Program-made: the position numbers and the translations under genes | Notes under the pieces: model-generated | Told to the model about the DNA's origin: nothing | Databases searched by the model: none | Seen by the model: only the letters and a program-made list of their open reading frames with translations | Shown here: piece after piece, positions 58,681-64,000 of the stretch | Position numbering within the stretch: position 1 is the first letter of the stretch | How the letters are laid out: each line of letters begins with the position of its first letter | DNA from: Mesostigma viride | Taxonomy: Eukaryota > Streptophyta > Mesostigmatophyceae > Mesostigmatales > Mesostigmataceae | Reading direction: 5' to 3' | Length of the DNA stretch: 64,000 nucleotides | NCBI GenBank assembly: GCA_009746045.1 | Contig: RPFO01000080.1 | Location: 7,976,207 to 8,040,206, forward strand

Positions 58681-59356
58681 CCATGCGCGTGCACGTGGGC
58701 GTCCGCGTGATCCTCTGTTCGTGTACATGTTCATGCATGTGCCATGACGGCACAATGCATGTCAGATTCGTGACTTTATCGTGTGTTCCCTAGTTGCAAG
58801 TATTACTGCCAAAATTCATTGCAGCATTCCATTCCTTGCATAATGCTTGATTTCTTGCATCAGTTCATTCTATACTTCGATCATGACCTGAAGTGCTTAA
58901 GTATTACCAGACTCTCGCGCAGTGTCAGAATGTCCAATTTTTAGCACACATGCATGTTTGCACACCAAAGCCCTCATTCCCATGTTGATAAGGCCAAGTA
59001 AAACATTTTATTTTTGTGCGGTGATCCACGAAATGCAGCTGTGAATGGCTCTAGGAGGTCACCAATGGTGGCCAGACCTGTTATTGAGCATTGGGAGACG
59101 TTACAGGGGCATCAATCACAGTTACATTTAGTTCAGATGTAGTTCAATTTAGTACATTATAGTATAAATGTAGTAGAAAATAGTACAACCTAGTATATTG
59201 TAGCATATACTAGTTCAACTACCTCCAGATGAGATCCAGGGGCTATGGGGACACTTTTTATGCAAAACTGAACTTGAAACAAGCAAAAAACAAGAAACTT
59301 GGAAAAACTCAAAATGTACTTGTGCTGGAGTACATTCTTAACGGCTGGCAGGGAGT

Positions 59357-60772
59357 CGCATGCACCACAGAAGGGGCCCGATCCGATCGCCCTCTGACAA
59401 CTCCCGAAGGGAATCGGCAGCGCGGGTGGCGCGCGGGTCAGAGCCACTGGACCGAACAACCGCAGCCAAAGACCGCGGGGCCGAAGGGGCAGGGGCCGGC
59501 GAAGGGGTAGGAACCGGCACAGGCGCAGAAGGTGCCGGTACAACAGGGGGCCGCGTCGGACCCGAGGCCGCAGGGGGTCGCGACGGACCCGCCTCCGCAA
59601 CTGGCGCGCCGGTCTCTGGGGGTGGAGCACCACCAGGCCACATGTTGAAAATAGGTCCCGTGGGGACAGGCAATCCGGCATACGACTGGTTACCGTCCAA
59701 GCTCCAGTCAGGCACCGGGATCCTCTGCGGAGGACCGCCCTCCCAAAGCCTGGGAAGACCGCCCTGGTCGCTGAAGAAACCCCGCGAGGGCGGCGCTGAC
59801 GTGGTGGGCGGCTCGGACGCGGCGGCGGCGGGCGCTGTCACTGGGACGGCGGACTCGCGCCGAGGCGCAGGTACGTCAGTAGCAGGCGCAGCGGTAGCCG
59901 AAGGCGTAGGAGCTGCAGCACCAGAGGGAACCGTAGACGCGAGGCGACCGAAGGGGAAGGGGGCACAGCTGCAACAGACACCCCACCTGGCGTGGCTGGA
60001 GCGTGCGCCTGGGCCGCCATGAAGGCCCCGAAGGCCGCCGTCAGGGACTGGATCTGCGCCTGCATCGCAGAAACTGTCGCTGCAAGAGGATCAGGCTCAC
60101 GACCAGAGCCCGAAGGGGTAGGCTCCACCGATGCGCACAGGACCGACCTCGGTGAAGACGGGACAGGGGAAGGCGCCGACACTGAAGAGGAGGACGCCGC
60201 AGGGGAGGCCGAATACTCAGGGGAATACTGCGCCTCTACCGGCGCGTCCGTAGGGGTAGGGTCGCCAAATCCTACACCCGCGTTCTGGTCTGCTATCTCC
60301 ATAAACTCTACGGCCCGTAACAGGTCGCAGGGGTTCTCATCCAGCTCCGCATCACCCTCGGCAGGAAGCCAGGGGAACACATCCCGTAGGCAGAGCGGCC
60401 CACAGGGGTAGAAAGGTAGGAAAACACCCTGGGGCACTGGAGAATCGCAGCTATCTGTCCCAGGGCTGGACAGCTGGAGCCACATTCTAGCAAACAGTGG
60501 CCGGCATCGTCAAATCCGTGCAAAACAAGCTGATGCGGTTCAGCAGGGGAAGGACCGTACCACGTGACCCCGAAGAGAGCCGCCCTGACTAGGCCCGCAT
60601 GCTGGGCCTGGAGGGCCGGATGCACGACGCCATCCGGGAAACTAGACCGTGACACCCAACGGCCCGGAAGGGCCTCGAAGTACAGCTCAGGGTCCGGTAG
60701 GGGCAGGGACGGCAGCGGGCTCTCAGCCGGAGGGGTAGGCTCGACATGACGGCTGCGGAGGGGAGGGGACAA
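59357..60772 (-). pseudogene. ORF3 N-terminal and middle part, copy B
   Basis: Starts just after pol. The N-terminal conserved segment (YFEALPGRWVSRSS...HGFDDAGHCLL) matches copy A. One base is missing near the ATG relative to copy A (ATGTCGAGCC against ATGTCAGCGCC), so copy B's start is out of frame. Further on, natural-looking frames switch: LLRAVEFMEIADQNAGVGF with a Pro/Ser-rich region, MQAQIQSLTAAFGAFMAAQA (a possible short helix), then PSRGFFSDQGGLPRLWEGG. It is interrupted by the 8.3-kb element and resumes at 51058. The intact protein would be roughly 750 residues with low-complexity linkers. Family unknown. Confidence 0.55.
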
Positions 60773-60821
60773 CCAACCACCCGTCGACAGCAGACATAAC
60801 ATAAGAGAGGAAAGCCTACAA

Positions 60822-63800
60822 CTAGAGCTTGTGCAGGGTTTTATATTCCTGCAGCAGGCGACTACACCCATCTAGCTCACTCTCCGTATACCAAACCTTA
60901 TCTACTTCACTACGAGCATACATCCACTTCACTTTATACTGACGCTGGGTACCGCGGCCCTTTTTGATATCTCTATGGGCCACGATGCTTTCTACTTCGT
61001 CTTCTACTTCCCCAGTGTCAGGGTTATGCTCTAAAGGGGCAGGCGCTAACTCCCTGCCAGCGAACGTACTAGGATGGTACAGTTTAAGCTGGCTCCTATG
61101 GAAGGTGTTTGAATGCGTTTGCCAAGAGGTAGGGATATCGACTTTATATAAGAAATTTCCTACCCTAGACAACACATGGAAGGGTCCTAAGAAGGCGGGC
61201 CTAAGTTTGACCTTCAGTTCTGCTTCAAACTTATGAGCAAAACGGCCAACACGGGGGCCTTCTACTAATACTAGATCTCCTATTTCTATCTCAGGTGCTC
61301 GTCTATCTAAGGAGGCACGCAACCTAGCAAGGTACTTAGCCTGAGCTTTTTGGTACCCTGAGATCGCGTGGTCATGAGCAGTTTTCATTCTATCTAGTAA
61401 GGACTGTACACCTTCTACAGTATCTCGGGACACATCATCCTTGTCCCGTAGAGGACTAGCTAAGAGAGAGGTAGGGGTAAGGGGCTGTCTACCAGTATCT
61501 AAGAAGAAGGGCGTATATCCATGCGCAGCTTGGGGACAATTGTTGAGGGAGAACTCTACCAAACATAAATAATCCTCCCAATCACTACCCGAGCCATTAA
61601 CATAGTGCCTAAGCGCTTCTTCTACTACTCTATTAAGACGCTCTACTAAATGAGAGGAGGAGGAGTGGTAGGCAGTACCGTAGGTAACCTTGGTACCGAT
61701 GGCAGCGAAAAACTGCTGCCAAAAATCTGAGGTAAATAATTTATCCTTATCACTAATAAACTGCCTACTCAATCCATGATATCTATATACATTATTGAGG
61801 TATAGGCGTGCGCAATCACGTGCGGTGAGTTCTAAAGGACACGGCACAAGATGGCACATACGAGTAAAACGATCTATGAACACAAGGATTTGGGCATTGC
61901 CCCTATCATTCTTTCTAAAAGGTCCTACAAAATCCATCATGATAGAATCCCAAGGCATGATGGGGTCAGGCAAGGTCCTAGGTTCTGCTATCTGTCCTAC
62001 ATTATTGGGTTTCATTTCCTGGCAAGATTGACAAGTTCTAACATACTCATCTACATCCTTATAAAGGGAAGGCCAGTAATAAGAGCGGGCTACTAGGTCC
62101 CGTACCCGTTTACCACCCTGATGAGCAGCTAAGTCATGCAACTCAAAGAGCAAGGAGGAGCGACAGATAGGAGGGACATACAGGCGCCATTGAGGGGGAG
62201 AATCTGCTATCTGCACATATAAAAACCCACCTACAAATTTACAAGGGTGCTTGCCTAATTGTTGGGGATGTGCAGCAATGGCAGCTAATGCTTCCGGCTC
62301 AGTGGCCGTAAATCTACTAATAAGGCGTTCAAGATCAGAGGTAGGCATCGCTACAGAAGTATCCAGAACAGGTTTAAAGAGATCTCCTACCGCCTTGCCA
62401 AAGAGAAGGGGAGGTCCTAGAGGGACTACGTTTTCATAAGACTTTCCTGACCTAGTCGCTATATGGCTAAGCGGTATAGAAATTTTATTTTTCCCCTCCC
62501 CCCCACCGAGGCCACGGGAAGGGCCTCACACGGGAGAGAGAGTCCTACGTGAGAAAGGAGATCAGGCATGCGAACAGCTGTATGAAAGAGGTAGGCATAG
62601 GATTCATCATCAGGTAGTTCACCATAAGGGGTTACACCCATAGTAGTAGGAACTAGAGTAGTATTGAGAACATCAAGGTCCTCGAAGAAGGAATAGTCTG
62701 CACGACGAGAGAGTGCATCTGGTACTATGTTATCTACACCCTTGACATACTGAAGTTTAAAAGGGGAAAACTGTGCTAAAAATTCCATCCAGCGCGCTTG
62801 CCGAGGGGTAAGGTTGGGTTGGGAGAGAAGATGGGTAAGGGGACGATGATCCGTTTGGATAACTAACCTATAAGGATCTAGCTCACAGGGTTCATTCAGG
62901 CAGACATCAAATTGAGCACCTTTAAGGAAGTGCTGCCACGCGTGGCAACAATACACCACAGCTAAGAGTTCCTGCTGGTGTACGGGATAGTTACGCTCCG
63001 CAGGGAGCATTGTCCTAGAGATATACTCAATTGGCTGTAAGCCCTGACCCTGATCCTGGAGAAGGACACCACCTATAGCTACTTTACTAGCATCTGTAGC
63101 CACAACAAAGGGTTTAGTAGTATCCGGTAGGATGAGTACAGGAGGGGAAAGGAGTAGGGATTTTAGGCACTGAAAAGCCGACTGACATTCACTACTCCAA
63201 ACAAAGGGGATATCCTTCTTTAATAAATGATTAATAGGGGCTGCTATAGTTGCGAAACGCGGGATAAAACGCCTATAGTAAGAAGCAATTCCTAGGAAAC
63301 TACGTACACCTTTAACGTCGGTAGGAGTAGGCCATTCCTGAATTGACTTAGTTTTATCCGGGTCGGTAGCGACCCCGGCATCTGACAGAACGTGCCCTAA
63401 AAATGGGACACTCCTACCCGAACGCACTTTAGCACGGCGCGCCCACAAAGAATTTTCAGCCATTATTTCTAATACTTTCTTTAAATCACGTAGGTGCGTT
63501 TCAAAATCAGGAGAGTAAATAAGAATATCATCTAAGTAAGCTTGAGCACAAGAACGGTCATGCTCAGATAAAGAAACAGAGGAGAAGGAAGGATCCTTTA
63601 GATCAGAGGACACCTGAGGAAGATGAGAATTTCCCATAACAGGTCTAAGCACTTCATTCATTAACATTTGAAAAGAGGCAGGCGAGTTACAGAGTCCCAT
63701 AGCCGCTACTCTAAACTGGTAATGACCAAAAGGGGTAGCAAAGGCGGTTTTATGGCAATCCTCAGGAGCTATCCGCAACTGCCAAAAACCATCCGCACAA

Positions 63801-64000
63801 TCCAGTACTGTGAAACAAGTGGAACCTTTAACCTTATTAAATATATCATCAATACGAGGTAGAGGGTATTTAGACTTCACAGTAATATCATTCAACTTCC
63901 TATAATCAGTAACTAGGCGAAACTTGCCATTTGGCTTAGGAACTAACAGGACACCAGCTGAGTAGGGGGAGTTACTAGGCTCTATCAATCCTGCTTCTAA
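60822..64000 (-). pseudogene. Pol of copy B (RT, RNase H, integrase, chromodomain), one frameshift, open at the window edge
   Basis: Enters from the right edge within RT and covers YLDD (63527-63538), RNase H (VATDASKVAIGG), and then leaves frame at 62459 because a G run after CGGT has 7 Gs where copy A has 8. The second frame (62348-60822) gives a complete-looking integrase: HQGG and CQSCQEMK zinc residues, D in SIMMDFVG, D in FISDKDKLF, E in HLVERLNR, GYTPFFLDTGRQP, and a C-terminal chromodomain. It lacks the three integrase indels of copy A. The ~35-residue insertion before YLDD is present here too. Apart from the G-run slip, which could be a sequencing error, this stretch could encode a working enzyme. 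Confidence 0.92.

Larger units (their letters stand above)
51062..59353. mobile_element. 8.29-kb DNA element with 32-bp terminal inverted repeats
   Basis: The left end begins CCCTACCAGCCATTAAGAAT and the right end, complemented, CCCTGCCAGCCGTTAAGAAT. The match runs 32 bp with two mismatches. AGT is present on both flanks (51059-51061 and 59354-59356), a 3-bp target duplication, and the element splits ORF3 of copy B. Termini of the form CCCTR and a 3-bp duplication fit the CMC/EnSpm group, but I see no complete transposase, so the class is tentative. Inside: a 173-bp tandem repeat, two minus-strand genes or pseudogenes, a 297-bp-arm palindrome and several G-rich arrays. Confidence 0.85.
47801..64000 (-). 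mobile_element. Chromovirus copy B, opposite strand, nested in copy A
   Basis: Read right to left: pol (from the window edge to 60822), ORF3 (about 60772-59357, then 51058-50168), polypurine tract (49815-49798) and 3' LTR (49797-47801). Its gag and 5' LTR lie beyond 64000. It is inserted in copy A's ORF3. A 5-bp target duplication would be GTGGC at 47796-47800 but cannot be checked without the far end. Protein identity with copy A is very high. Confidence 0.93.

Noticed and set aside
57572-58793. GVGVGV, AHAHAH and PTPTPT dipeptide-repeat proteins
   Set aside because: All are translations of hexanucleotide arrays, open in all frames.
50168-60772. ORF3 as an envelope gene
   Set aside because: The position fits, but I see no signal peptide, cleavage site or membrane anchor.

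Overview
This is eukaryotic DNA, almost entirely repeats and nested transposable elements. The grounds are GT-AG introns that keep frame, Ty3/gypsy chromovirus polyproteins, a LINE fragment with a target-site duplication, a PiggyBac-like TTAA element family, kilobases of microsatellite, and no bacterial gene organisation. A large-genome protist or microalga is my best guess. That is inference, because the window holds no rRNA or conserved housekeeping gene to place it.

Layout. 1-2.94 kb is purine-rich microsatellite with a (GTAAGC)n block. 2.95-3.77 kb holds three copies of a ~370-bp direct repeat. 3.94-4.53 kb is a near-perfect foldback element with a tRNA-3'-half-like motif in each arm. 5.13-26.97 kb is one giant inverted-repeat structure: each arm carries an outward-facing TATA box, a short ORF near the tip and a 30-bp minisatellite, and the interior is ~17 kb of a 71-bp satellite whose orientation flips at about 23.67 kb. 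28.7-32.1 kb is the only well-supported multi-exon gene, a DDE-transposase-like protein of about 986 aa in four exons. Its introns share a GC-palindrome motif with a ~229-bp tandem repeat just upstream, which resembles introner-type elements.

33.85-64.0 kb is a transposon nest. Chromovirus copy A (+ strand) has a 5' LTR, an extra ORF1 with an RNase H1 hybrid-binding (viroplasmin-like) domain, gag, protease, RT, RNase H, integrase, a chromodomain and an extra ORF3. Copy A has been hit three times by TTAA-flanked PiggyBac-like non-autonomous elements (1699, 1699 and 2683 bp), and the third of these was itself hit by a 982-bp 5'-truncated LINE. Copy A is then interrupted at 47800/47801 by copy B of the same family in the opposite orientation. 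Copy B's 3' LTR contains a 1.33-kb insertion, and its ORF3 contains an 8.29-kb element with 32-bp terminal inverted repeats and a 3-bp target duplication. That element carries a decayed gene, a small cysteine-rich ORF, a 297-bp-arm palindrome and long G-rich arrays.

Relative order of events: copy A inserted first. The PiggyBac-like elements (then the LINE) and copy B came later, and the LTR insertion and the 8.3-kb element came after copy B. Copy B lacks the third PiggyBac-like insertion, so it shows the empty TTAA site. Most long open frames in the microsatellites and satellites are composition artefacts and are left out.
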